From contig NZ_RBXO01000001.1 in the NCBI RefSeq assembly GCF_003634935.1, positions 7,341,501-7,405,500 on the forward strand: a stretch of 64,000 bases of DNA, read 5' to 3'. This DNA comes from Saccharothrix australiensis. Lineage in GTDB: Bacteria; Actinomycetota; Actinomycetes; Mycobacteriales; Pseudonocardiaceae. The notes below the pieces were generated by a model. The model saw only the letters and a list, made by a program, of their open reading frames with translations. It searched no databases and was not told the DNA's origin. Position numbers and translations under genes: made by a program. This document shows positions 41,857-51,300 of the stretch, one piece after another (the stretch's first letter is position 1; the number at the start of each line of letters is the position of its first letter).

Positions 41857-42924
41857 TCACGCCGCCACCGCCCCCAGCTGCCTGCCGACCCTGCGCTGCT
41901 CGGCGGCCAGCTCGAACCGGCGGACCACCTCGTAGGCGACGACGACCGACAGCACGATCGCACCCTGCATGATCGTCACGATCTCCCTCGGCACGCCGAC
42001 GTTGTCCAGCGCCAGGCCCGACTTGTCCAGGAACGCCCACAGCAGCGCGCCGAACGCGATGCCGCCGGGGTGGTTGCGGCCCAGCAGGGCGATCGCGATG
42101 CCGGAGAACCCGATGCCCGCCGGGAAGTTCAGGTTGTAGGTGTGGTCGCGGCCGAGGATCTCCGGCATCGACACCAGGCCGGCGATGCCGCCGGACAGCA
42201 GCATCGCGACCAGCACCATCTTCTTGGCGCTCACCCCGCCCGCGGCGGCGGCCGTGGCCGACTCGCCGGACGCCTTCAGCTCGAAGCCGAACCGGGTGCG
42301 GTTCATCATCACCCAGTAGGCGACGCCCAGCAGGGCGGCCAGGAACACCAGGCCGAACACCGTGCCGGAGGAGCCGAACGGGATGCCCGGCACCCAGCCG
42401 CTCTCCGGGATCTCGGGGGTGCGGATGTTGTTGCCGCGCAGCTCGCCGAACACGTCCTCGCGGATCAGGTAGGCGGCCAGGCCGAGCGCCAGGCCGTTCA
42501 TCATGATCGTCGAGATGACCTCGTTCACGCCGCGCGTGACCTTCAGGACCGCCGGGACCGCCGCCCACAGCGCGCCGACCAGCGCCGCCACGACGATGAC
42601 CGCCAGGGCGTGCAGGCCGGGCGGCAGGGCGATCGAGCCGCCGACCACCGCCGCCACCACGGCCGCCACCCGGTACTGGCCCTCGACGCCGATGTTGAAC
42701 AGGTTCATCTGGAACCCGATCGCCACCGCGAGCGCCGCGATGTAGTAGGTGCCGGTGCTGTTGACGATGTCGACGGCGGTCGTGCCCTCGCCGACCTGCG
42801 ACACCATCACGCCGAACGCCTTGAGCGGGTTCGCGCCGGACACCAGCAGCGCGATACCGCACAGCAGCGCGGAGAACAGGATCGCCAGGGCGGGCGGTAG
42901 CAGCTTGCCGCGCAGGATTCCCAT
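41857..42924 (-). CDS. Nucleoside ABC transporter permease (first, NupP/YufP-like)
   Basis: 355 residues from ATG 42924, overlapping the ATPase stop by 1 nt (TGATG). About 8-10 membrane helices. FNIGVEGQYRVAAVVAA, TRGVNEVISTIMMNGLALGLAAYLI, and the coupling loop FELKASGESATAAAAGGVS are typical. Pairs with the permease at 40521-41786. The 70-bp gap between the two permease genes contains no visible structure. Confidence 0.93.
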   Translation of the reverse strand: MGILRGKLLPPALAILFSALLCGIALLVSGANPLKAFGVMVSQVGEGTTAVDIVNSTGTYYIAALAVAIGFQMNLFNIGVEGQYRVAAVVAAVVGGSIALPPGLHALAVIVVAALVGALWAAVPAVLKVTRGVNEVISTIMMNGLALGLAAYLIREDVFGELRGNNIRTPEIPESGWVPGIPFGSSGTVFGLVFLAALLGVAYWVMMNRTRFGFELKASGESATAAAAGGVSAKKMVLVAMLLSGGIAGLVSMPEILGRDHTYNLNFPAGIGFSGIAIALLGRNHPGGIAFGALLWAFLDKSGLALDNVGVPREIVTIMQGAIVLSVVVAYEVVRRFELAAEQRRVGRQLGAVAA

Positions 42925-44486
42925 CACTCGCCTTCCAGTTCCGCGACGGCGGCGCTCGTGGCGCCCGCGCCGGTCATCGCGCTGCCCAGGTCCTCCGGGG
43001 TGACCGAGGCCGGGTCCGCGTCGGCGACCAGCCTGCCGCGCAGCATCACCTTGATCGTGTCCGACAGGCCGATCAGCTCGTCCAGGTCGGCGGAGATCAG
43101 CAGGACGGCCAGGCCGCGCGCCCTCGCGCGCTTGATCTCGTCCCAGATCAGCGCCTGCGCGCCGACGTCCACGCCGCGCGTCGGGTGGGACGCGATGAGC
43201 AGCACCGGGTCGCCGGACAGCTCCCGGCCCACCACCAGCTTCTGCTGGTTGCCGCCGGACAGCGCGGCGGCGGGCACGTCGATACCGGGCGTGCGGACGT
43301 CGAACTCGTCGACGATGCGCCGCGTGTCGCGCTTCGCGCCCGCGAGGTCGAGCCACAGCCCCTTCGCCGCGGGTTCGCGGGTCTGGTGGCCGAGGATGCG
43401 GTTCACCCACAGCGGCTGCGTCAGCAGCAGGCCCTGGCGGTGGCGGTCCTCCGGCACGTAGCCGATGCCCGCCTCGCGCCGGGCCAGGGTGCCGAGCCGG
43501 GACAGGTCGCGGTCGCCCAGCAGCACGCGGCCGTGGTGCGCGCGGCGCATCCCCATGATCGTCTCGACCAGCTCGGTCTGGCCGTTGCCCTCCACGCCCG
43601 CGATGCCGACCACCTCGCCGGACCGCACGACCAGGTCGATGCCGTCCAGCACCGGGCGGGTGCCCTCCTCGGCGACCAGGCCGAGGTCCTCGACGCGCAG
43701 CACCACCCGGTCGGTGACCGTCGACTCGCGCGTCTCCGGGCTGGGCAGCTCGCTGCCCACCATCATCTCCGCGAGCTGGCGCGAGCTGACCGCCTTCGGG
43801 TCGGCGGTGCCGACCGTGGTGCCGCGCCGGATCACCGTCACCGAGTCGGCGATCGCGCGCACCTCGTCCAGCTTGTGCGAGATGAACAGGAACGTGTAGC
43901 CCTGCTCCTGCATGGCGCGCAGGGTGGTGAACAGCTCGTCCACCTCCTGCGGCACCAGCACGGCCGTCGGCTCGTCCAGGATGATCACCTTCGCGCCCCG
44001 GTAGAGCACCTTCAGGATCTCCACCCGCTGGCGGTCGGCGACGCCGAGCCGCTCGACCAGCACGCCGGGGTCGACGGTGAGGCCGGTCGACTTCGCGAGG
44101 CCCTGGATCACCTTGCGCGCCCGGCCGCCGATGCCGTGCAGCGCCTCCGCGCCCAGCACGACGTTCTCCTGCACGGTCAGGTTGTCGGCCAGCATGAAGT
44201 GCTGGTGCACCATGCCGATGCCGGCCTTGATGGCGTCCGCCGGGTTCCGGAACCGGACCGGCCTGCCCCCGACCTCGATGGTGCCCTCGTCGGGCTGCTG
44301 CATCCCGTAGAGGATCTTCATCAGCGTGGACTTGCCCGCGCCGTTCTCGCCGCACAACGCGTGCACTTCGCCGGCCCGCACGGTGAGGTGGACGTCGCTG
44401 TTGGCCACCACGCCGGGGAACCGCTTGGTGATGCCCGACAGGACGACCGCCGGTGCGGCGTCGGCGGCAGGGGTGCTGGTGCTCAT
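42924..44486 (-). CDS. Nucleoside ABC transporter ATP-binding protein (duplicated, NupO/RbsA-like)
   Basis: 520 residues from ATG 44486. Two fused ATPase domains. The first has an intact Walker A GENGAGKST, a signature-region variant (LGVADRQRVEILKVL), Walker B VIILDEPTAVL, and His in FLFISHKLDEV. The second has a degenerate P-loop GVEGNGQTE, signature LSGGNQQK and Walker-B-like LLIASHPTRGVDVGA. This asymmetry is normal for RbsA/YufO-type ATPases. Upstream, an 18-bp hairpin separates it from the binding-protein gene. Confidence 0.95.
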   Translation of the reverse strand: MSTSTPAADAAPAVVLSGITKRFPGVVANSDVHLTVRAGEVHALCGENGAGKSTLMKILYGMQQPDEGTIEVGGRPVRFRNPADAIKAGIGMVHQHFMLADNLTVQENVVLGAEALHGIGGRARKVIQGLAKSTGLTVDPGVLVERLGVADRQRVEILKVLYRGAKVIILDEPTAVLVPQEVDELFTTLRAMQEQGYTFLFISHKLDEVRAIADSVTVIRRGTTVGTADPKAVSSRQLAEMMVGSELPSPETRESTVTDRVVLRVEDLGLVAEEGTRPVLDGIDLVVRSGEVVGIAGVEGNGQTELVETIMGMRRAHHGRVLLGDRDLSRLGTLARREAGIGYVPEDRHRQGLLLTQPLWVNRILGHQTREPAAKGLWLDLAGAKRDTRRIVDEFDVRTPGIDVPAAALSGGNQQKLVVGRELSGDPVLLIASHPTRGVDVGAQALIWDEIKRARARGLAVLLISADLDELIGLSDTIKVMLRGRLVADADPASVTPEDLGSAMTGAGATSAAVAELEGE

Positions 44487-44521
44487 ATCAGGGCTCCGTC
44501 TTGGTGCCGGGGTCGAAACCA

Positions 44522-44562
44522 CGCATTGGGCCTCGCGAGCACGTCTCGCGAGGCCCAATGCG
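44522..44562 (-). terminator. Perfect 18-bp intercistronic hairpin
   Basis: CGCATTGGGCCTCGCGAG (44522-44539) pairs without mismatch with 44545-44562 around the 5-nt loop CACGT. It lies between bmpA and the ATPase gene. In importer operons such structures usually attenuate transcription or protect the binding-protein mRNA, giving excess of the solute-binding protein. Confidence 0.8.
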
Positions 44563-44573
44563 GTGTGGCCGGC

Positions 44574-45719
44574 TCAGCTGCTCGGCTTGTCCTTGACCTC
44601 GATCTTGCCCGCGATGATCTGCGCCTTGTAGCCGTCGAGCACGGCCTTCAGGTCGTCGTCGAGCTTGTCGCCGGAGGTGGAGTAGCCGACGCCGTCCACC
44701 TTCAGGTCGAACACCTTCGGGAAGTTCGCGAGGTCGTCCTTGGCGACCGCCTTCACGAAGTCGTACACCGCGACGTCGACGCGCTTGAGCATGGACGAGA
44801 CGATCACGTCCTTGGACTCCGCGACGGTCGCCTGGTGGTACTGGTCGGAGTCGACGCCGATGGCCTTGACGTTCGCCGACTTGGCGGCCGAGAAGACGCC
44901 CTTGCCGGACGCGCCCGCCGCGTGGTAGAGCACGTCGGCGCCGGCCTCGATCTGGCCCTTGGCGGCCTCCTGGCCCTTCGTGGGCTCCTGGAAGCCGGTG
45001 AAGTCGCCCGCCGGGGTCAGGTACTTCTTCTCGATCTTGACGTCCGGCGCGGCGGCCTTGGCGCCCTGCTCGAAGCCGGCGTCGAACTTCTGGATCAGCG
45101 GGATCTTCACACCGCCGACGAAGCCGACGTGGCAGGTCTTGGACTGGTAGGCGGCGATCACGCCGGCCAGGAAGGAGCCCTGCTCCTCGGCGAACAGCAG
45201 CGGCGTCACGTTCGCCGCGCCCTCCACCGCGCCGTCCACGATGGCGAACTTGACGTTCGGGAACTCCGGCGCGACGACCTTCAGCGACTCGGCGTAGGCG
45301 AACCCGACGCCGATGATCGGGTTGAAGCCCTCGCTCGCGAGCTGGCGCAGCCGGGTCTGCTTGGCGTCCTCCGCCTCGTTCGGGGCGGCGGTCAGCTCCT
45401 TCAGCTCGCGGACGCCGAAGTCGGCCTTCGCCTTGTCCAGGCCGGCGGCGGCGGAGTCGTTGAACGAGGCGTCACCGCGACCGCCGATGTCGTAGGCCAG
45501 GCCCACCTTGAGAGCGCTGCCGTCCACCTTCTCGCCGGCCGAGGAGCTGCTGGAGGCCGCGGCGGCGGCCGGCGGCTTGGGCGCCAGCTTGCAACCACCG
45601 GAGGCGTTGCCGGTCGAACCGGTGTTGGACCCACCGTTGTCCTTGGCGCAGGCGGCCATCGACAGAACGCTGGTCAGCGCGATCGCGGCCACCGCGATGC
45701 CACGCATTCGACGACGCAC
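44574..45719 (-). CDS. BmpA/Med-type nucleoside-binding lipoprotein
   Basis: 381 residues from GTG 45719, chosen for the GGGAGG about 9 nt upstream (an ATG at 45707 is possible). The lipoprotein signal ends LSMAAC with lipidated Cys24, followed by a Ser/Ala-rich tether. The mature part is the BMP family: KVGLAYDIGGRGDASFNDSAAAGLDKA, NPIIGVGFAYAESLKVVAPEFPNVKFAIVDG, EEQGSFLAGVIAAYQSKTCHVGFVGG, DVLYHAAGASGKGVF, IGVDSDQYH. It captures purine and pyrimidine nucleosides at the cell surface for the ABC transporter encoded downstream. Confidence 0.95.
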   Translation of the reverse strand: MRRRMRGIAVAAIALTSVLSMAACAKDNGGSNTGSTGNASGGCKLAPKPPAAAAASSSSSAGEKVDGSALKVGLAYDIGGRGDASFNDSAAAGLDKAKADFGVRELKELTAAPNEAEDAKQTRLRQLASEGFNPIIGVGFAYAESLKVVAPEFPNVKFAIVDGAVEGAANVTPLLFAEEQGSFLAGVIAAYQSKTCHVGFVGGVKIPLIQKFDAGFEQGAKAAAPDVKIEKKYLTPAGDFTGFQEPTKGQEAAKGQIEAGADVLYHAAGASGKGVFSAAKSANVKAIGVDSDQYHQATVAESKDVIVSSMLKRVDVAVYDFVKAVAKDDLANFPKVFDLKVDGVGYSTSGDKLDDDLKAVLDGYKAQIIAGKIEVKDKPSS

Positions 45720-46116
45720 GGCTCGTCTCCCTCCCTGCTCATCGAGCAGACAAATCCCCGACGGCGTCGTCGGGTTCCGAGTGGCGAACCGTACCCCGTG
45801 GTAACGAGGGCCGCGCAGGGACGGGGCCGCACGTGACCGAGATGTGTCGAATCGCGCCACTGTCCGTAATTGCGCAGCGCCCGTTCGCACGCGCCAAGCC
45901 CACACCGAAGCCGCCGCATCACCCGGCGTGTCGATCAGGCCCCGCCTCCCGCTTTCCCCTTCGCCCCGCCCACCTCACCCCATTCACCCCGCCCCACCGA
46001 GGCCCCGCCGCGCGCCGCCGGAGGCGGCGCGGAAAACATTAGTGGCGCGTTGGGGGCGCGTTGGCGTTGTTGAGTGGACTCCAGGCTGCATCTGTATCCG
46101 CCTGGAGGAGGCAGCC
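45720..46116. other. Divergent intergenic region upstream of bmpA and the YbaB-WXG-giant locus
   Basis: 397 bp. GGGAGG serves the bmpA start. GGAGGAGG (46104-46111) sits 5 nt before the TTG at 46117. I could not identify either promoter with confidence; no strong palindromes or small genes were seen. Confidence 0.5.
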
Positions 46117-46680
46117 TTGGACCCCCGGCAGTGGCTGGACGACTACGAATCGCGCCTGGCCGACCTCAAGCAGAAGTCGGCCGACCTCCAGGAGAACGTG
46201 GCCGCCGCGAACGGTCGGGTCACCAGCCAGGACGGCGCGGTCACCGTCACGGTCGGGCCCAACGGCGGCCTGCTCGGCCTCGAACTCGGCCACCGGGCCT
46301 GCGACCTGGGCCCGGCCCGGCTCACCGCCCTGATCCTCAGCACCGCCCGCGCCGCGCAGAAGCAGGCCGCCGCGAAGGTGATGGAGGCGTTCGAGCCGAT
46401 GGGCACGGGCACCGAGGCGATGCGGATGTACATGGACGCCCTGCCGGACGACGAGCCCGACGCGACCGCCGACGACGCCGACGACGCCTACGACCCGGAG
46501 CCGGAACCCGAGCCCGAGCCGCCCCGCCCGCCCGCGCGCCCCCCGTTCGCGCCGCAGCAGCCGCAGTACCCGCAGCAGCAGCCGTTCCAGCAGCCCTTCC
46601 AGCAGGCCCCCGCACCGCAGCGACCGGCCCGCCCGCCGCGCCGCGACGACGAAGACGACGACGACAACCAGCCGTGGTGA
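46117..46680 (+). CDS. YbaB/EbfC-family protein with acidic and Pro/Gln-rich tail
   Basis: 187 residues starting at TTG 46117, justified by GGAGGAGG 5 nt upstream and by YbaB similarity beginning there (DPRQWLDDYESRLADLKQKSADLQENVAAANGRVTSQDGAVTVTVGPNGGLLGLELGHRA). The YbaB domain ends near residue 110. The tail contains an EPEPEPEPP run, then QQPQYPQQQPFQQPFQQ and an acidic RRDDEDDDDNQPW end. First gene of a three-gene unit with the WXG-like protein and the giant protein; the gaps are 17 and 21 bp. Confidence 0.85.
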   Translation: MDPRQWLDDYESRLADLKQKSADLQENVAAANGRVTSQDGAVTVTVGPNGGLLGLELGHRACDLGPARLTALILSTARAAQKQAAAKVMEAFEPMGTGTEAMRMYMDALPDDEPDATADDADDAYDPEPEPEPEPPRPPARPPFAPQQPQYPQQQPFQQPFQQAPAPQRPARPPRRDDEDDDDNQPW

Positions 46681-46697
46681 GCTAGAAAGGCCATCCG

Positions 46698-48356
46698 ATG
46701 AGCGAGACACCGCTCGCGTCACCTCCCGGTATGGAGATCACCGAGGAGAACAAGCTCAAGGGGACGCTGTTCATCGAGGCGTTCGACGGCTTGATCGACT
46801 CGATCAACAAGGACGCCGAGTCCGAGACCGAGCGCGTGCTGGACATCACGTTCAACGCGATCGGCGCGGCGTCCTCGGTGGTGATGTTCGTGACGGACCC
46901 GTTCGGCAGCATCCTCGGCGCGGGCATCGGCTGGTTGATCGAGCACGTCTCGTTCATCCGCGAGGGCTTCGACCAGCTGATGGGCGACCCGGAGGACATC
47001 CAGCGCAACGTCGACGCCACGAAGAAGCAGGCCGTCGACATGCGGGTGCTCGCCGACGACCACCGGCAGGGCCTCGTCACGTTCGACGGGTGGACCGGTC
47101 AGGCGTCCGAGCGGTTCCAGGCCAGCATGGAGGCGATGGGCAAGGAGCTGGACAGCCTGGCCGGCGCGATCGAGACCAAGGCCAAGATCGTCGCCGTCTG
47201 CGGGATGCTGGTGCAGGTCCTGCGGGACATCGTGCGCGACATGATCGCCCAGTTCCTCGGCTCCCTCATCGCGGGCGCGCTGACCGCCGCCGCCCTGTCG
47301 ATCCCCACCTTCGGCGCGTCCATCGCGGCGTTCATCGGGTTCGCGGTCGGCAAGGGCATCGCGCTGGCCACCAACGTCGCCGCCCGCATCGCGCGCCTCG
47401 TACCCGCGCTGGGCAGGCAGCTCGGGCGGCTCGACGAGCTGGACGGCGTGATCAAGAAGATCAAGGACGGCTGGGACCGGTTCGAGAACATCGCCGACGT
47501 CGGCGAGATCGGCTGGGAGGGCTACAAGGCCCAGAACGAGGTCGACAAGGACATCGAGAAGGGCCGCAAGGAGGACGACGAGAAGGACAAGCTCGACAAG
47601 GCCGACCAGGACGCCAAGGCCGCGAACCAGAAGTACTCGGACGCGAAGGACGACGAGAAGAAGGAAGCCGACGAGCTGAAGTCGGCCAACGAGAAGCTCA
47701 GCGAGAAGTCCGACCGGGCGGCCGAGGCGAACAAGCGGGCCAACGAGGCGGCCGAGGAGGTCAACCGCGCGGCCAGGTCCGGCGACCAGGCGGCGTTCGA
47801 CCGGGCGAACGCCAAGTTCGAGGCCGCGAAGGCGGAGGCCGAGGCGGCGCGCGCCGAGGCGGCCAGGGCGGCCGACGCCGCGGCCAAGGAGGCGCGGGAC
47901 CTCGCCGAGGCGTCGAAGCGGTCGAACCAGGCGCTGGCCGACACGAAGCCGAGCGACGAGGCCCAGCAGAAGGCGTACGACGAGTACAAGCAGAACAACC
48001 CCGGCGGGCAGCAGGACCCGGCGCGGTCGGCCGCCGAGAGCGACCTGTCCGCCAAGAACAACGCCGCCAAGGAAGCCAACGCCAGGTACGAGCAGGCCAA
48101 CGCCGCCTTCACGGAGGCCAACGCCAAGGCCGCCGAGGCCAACGCGCGGGCGTTCGCGTCGGGCAGCGAGTCCGACATCGCGGCGGCCAAGCGCGCCGCG
48201 GAGGCCGCGGAAGCGGCGGGCAAGCGGGCCGACGAAGCGGCGTCGGCGGCCCGGAACGCGGGCGACTCGGCCAAGCGGTCCTACGAGGACTACCAGTCGA
48301 AGTACTCCGGCACCGGCCAGAACACCCAGAGCAAGTCACCCACGGCCCAGGTCTGA
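46698..48356 (+). CDS. WXG-like protein with long charged coiled coil, candidate type VII substrate
   Basis: 552 residues, with GAAAGG before the ATG. Residues ~75-170 form a helical hairpin containing the WxG turn (Trp132-Thr-Gly134 in FDGWTGQASERFQASMEAM). Residues ~175-225 are hydrophobic helices (MIAQFLGSLIAGALTAAALSIPTFGASIAAFIGFAVGKGIALA) that could span or insert in a membrane. From ~265 to 530 a long Ala/Lys/Glu coiled coil follows (EANKRANEAAEEVNRAARSG, FEAAKAEAEAARAEAARAADAAAKEARDLAEA). No Sec signal. This arrangement resembles large WXG100/LXG secretion partners and lies directly before the giant gene. Confidence 0.85.
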   Translation: MSETPLASPPGMEITEENKLKGTLFIEAFDGLIDSINKDAESETERVLDITFNAIGAASSVVMFVTDPFGSILGAGIGWLIEHVSFIREGFDQLMGDPEDIQRNVDATKKQAVDMRVLADDHRQGLVTFDGWTGQASERFQASMEAMGKELDSLAGAIETKAKIVAVCGMLVQVLRDIVRDMIAQFLGSLIAGALTAAALSIPTFGASIAAFIGFAVGKGIALATNVAARIARLVPALGRQLGRLDELDGVIKKIKDGWDRFENIADVGEIGWEGYKAQNEVDKDIEKGRKEDDEKDKLDKADQDAKAANQKYSDAKDDEKKEADELKSANEKLSEKSDRAAEANKRANEAAEEVNRAARSGDQAAFDRANAKFEAAKAEAEAARAEAARAADAAAKEARDLAEASKRSNQALADTKPSDEAQQKAYDEYKQNNPGGQQDPARSAAESDLSAKNNAAKEANARYEQANAAFTEANAKAAEANARAFASGSESDIAAAKRAAEAAEAAGKRADEAASAARNAGDSAKRSYEDYQSKYSGTGQNTQSKSPTAQV

Positions 48357-48377
48357 CCCTCCCGGAAAGAGCTGCTC

Positions 48378-51300
48378 ATGGCCCCCAAGAACCCTGGTGG
48401 GAATCCGGGCTCCGCCACCCCTCCCCCGCCGCCACCACCGCCGCCCGTCGGCGGGCCGACGAGCGGCGGGCCGACGGGTTCCTCCGGGTTCGGCATGAGC
48501 AGCACCGCGATGGAGAACCTCCAGAGCAAGGCCGGTGACTTCCAGTCGCGGCTGAACGCCATCTCGAACGGTCTCCGCGGCCTGCACCTGGGCCCCAACG
48601 CGCTGGGGCCGATCGGGTTGTTCGCGGTCCCGCCGCTGAACAACTCGACCACCAACTCGGTCTCCCAGGTGGAACGGGCCGCCACGACGTTCGGGAACGT
48701 GCAGGCGGGGTTGAAGGCGACCCACCAGACGCACGTCCTGACGGACCGGAACAGCCACCAGGAGTTCACCAGGATCAACCCGGACTCGAACGCCCAGCGC
48801 CCGCCCGGCCAACCCGGCGGCGGGCCCTCGGGCGGGCCGAAGACGGGCGGGCCGAAGGTCGCCGAGGTCCAGGGGCCGAAGGGCGGTGGCGGGCCGAACG
48901 CGCCCGGCGGGCCGAAGGGTCCCGGCGGGCCGGCGGTCGCGCCGCCGAAGGGGCCGAAGGGCGGCGCGGGCACCGGGCCGTCCGGCGCGCCCAAGGGTGC
49001 CGGCGGGCCGTCCGTCGGGCCCATCACCGGGCCGCAGGGCGGAGCGGGCACCACACCCGGCAGTGGACCCAAGGGCACCGGCGGACCCGGTGTCGGGCCG
49101 ATCACCCCGCCCAAGGGCGGAGCGGGCACCACACTCGGCAGTGGACCCAAGGGCACCGGCGGACCGGGCGTCGGGCCGATCACCCCGCCCAAGGGCGGGG
49201 CAGGCGCGGTGCCCGGCGGCGGGTCCAAGGGCACCGGCGGCCCCGGTGTCGGACCCGTCACCCCGCCCAAGGGCGGGACGGGTGCCGTGCCGGGCATTCC
49301 CAAGGGAGTGCCGGGCGGTCCCGGCGTCGGGCCGATCACCGGGCCGCAGGGCGGGGCCGGTGGCGTGCCGGGCACCGGCGCTCCGGGCGTCCAGCCGCCC
49401 GCCGGGGCCGGTCAGCCGGCCGGGGGCAGGGGCGGCGTGCCGGGCGGCGTCCCCGGCGGTGTGCCGGGCGGCGTCCCCGGCGGTGTGCCGGGAGGCGTGC
49501 CGGGCGGGGTGCCCGGTGGCACGCCGGGTGGCACGCCGTTGGCACCCGGTGCGAAGACCGCGGTGGGCGGTGCCGGCGCGGTGGCACCGCCGGTCGGCGG
49601 CGCGCCGTCGTCGCCGAGCACCGGCTCGACGCCCCCGGCCGCCGGTGCGCCGATGGGCGGCGGCGCGCCGGGCGCGCCCGGTGGCGCGGCGGCGGACCGG
49701 TCCAGCAAGTACACCGGCGGACCGGGCAAGGGCGTCTTCGACGCGCCCGCGCCGCCGACCGGCAACGGCTCGATCACCAAAGCGCCCACGGGCACGGCGT
49801 CCACACCGCCGCCCGCGCCGAAGGCGACCCTCGACGGCACGACCCAGCCCAAGGCGACCCCGCCCGGCGGCGGCGCGAACCCGCCCAAGCCCGGACCACT
49901 CGGCGACGGCCCGACCTCGCCCAAGCCCGGACCGCTCGGCGACAACCCGCCCACGTCCAAGCCCGGACCGCTCGGCGACGGCCCCTCCACGCCGAAGACC
50001 GGCGCCACCCCGGTGAGCCCCTCCGCGCCCCCGGCCACCACGCCGAAGGCCGACCCACCGCCGGCGCAGCACCCCACGACGTCCGCGACGGGCAGAACCC
50101 CGACACCCGCCGCGACGCCGCCGGGAGGTGTGCCGCCCGTCGGCACACCTCCAGTCGGCGCTCCCCCGGTCGGCGCGCCGCCCTCGGCCACGCCCGGCGG
50201 CCACGACCGGTCGAGCAGGCACGGTGCGGACCCCGCCAAGGGGGTCTTCGACGCGCCCGCGCCCAAGACCGCCGACGGCACGATCAGCAAGGCGCCCGCG
50301 TCCTCACCCTCGACACCACCGCCCGCGCCCACGCCGACCGGCCCCGTCACCGCGAACCCGGCCACGCCCACACCGGCCACCGGCGGCCCGCCCGGAGCGA
50401 ACCCGCGCGGCGCCAAGTCCGCCACCGGCGGCACCGACGCCGCACCCGCCGTGGTCACCCCTCCCCTCACGCCCACGCCGGCCGTCCACCTGCCCAACGC
50501 GCCCAAGAGCACGGGCAAGCCCAAGTTCGGCATCAGGAACCCGTTCTCGTCCGGCGGCAAGGCCAACCCGAAGCCGGACAACGACATCGAGCTGGGCCCG
50601 GTCGGCAACCCGGAGGCGAGCACCAGCACGGCACCCGCACCGGTCACCACCGACACGGCGGTCGCACCGGCCCCGCAGCACACGGTCGAAACCCCGACCG
50701 AGGCCACGACCAGCGAAATCACCACCGAGACCAACACCGAGACCAACACCGCGACCGACACCGCCGCGAACGCCAACCCCGGCGGGAACCCCGGCGCGAA
50801 CCCGAACCCCAACCCCGCGCCCGACGTCCTGCCCTCCCTGCCCCGCCTACCCGACTTCCTCCGCAAGGGCCAGGCGCTCGGCACCGCCGCGGTCACCGGC
50901 GTCGACGGCGCGGCGCAGGTCCAGACCTCCATCCAGGACCTGTTCCCCCGCGGCACCACCGTCCCCCAGGCCGACCTGGACCGCATCGGCGCGGCGCTCA
51001 CCGGGAACCTGGAGACGTTCGTCGGCGGTGGCCGCAAGTTCCCGATCAGGGTCGGCAACAAGTGGTTCGAGGTGAACGTCGAGGCGAAGCTCGGCCCACC
51101 CGCCAACCCCGACACCGCGATCACCCCGAACGTCCCGACGAAGGTCGACTTCACCGCCAACAGCACCGCCACCGCGACCACGACGACGACCCTGTCCACC
51201 AACGGCGAGATCGGGGTCGGCGCCACCGCCGGCCAGCTCGTCGGCGCGTACGGCTCGCTGGGCGTCAAGGTCGGCCTCGCCCGGCCGGCGGTGTCGACCA

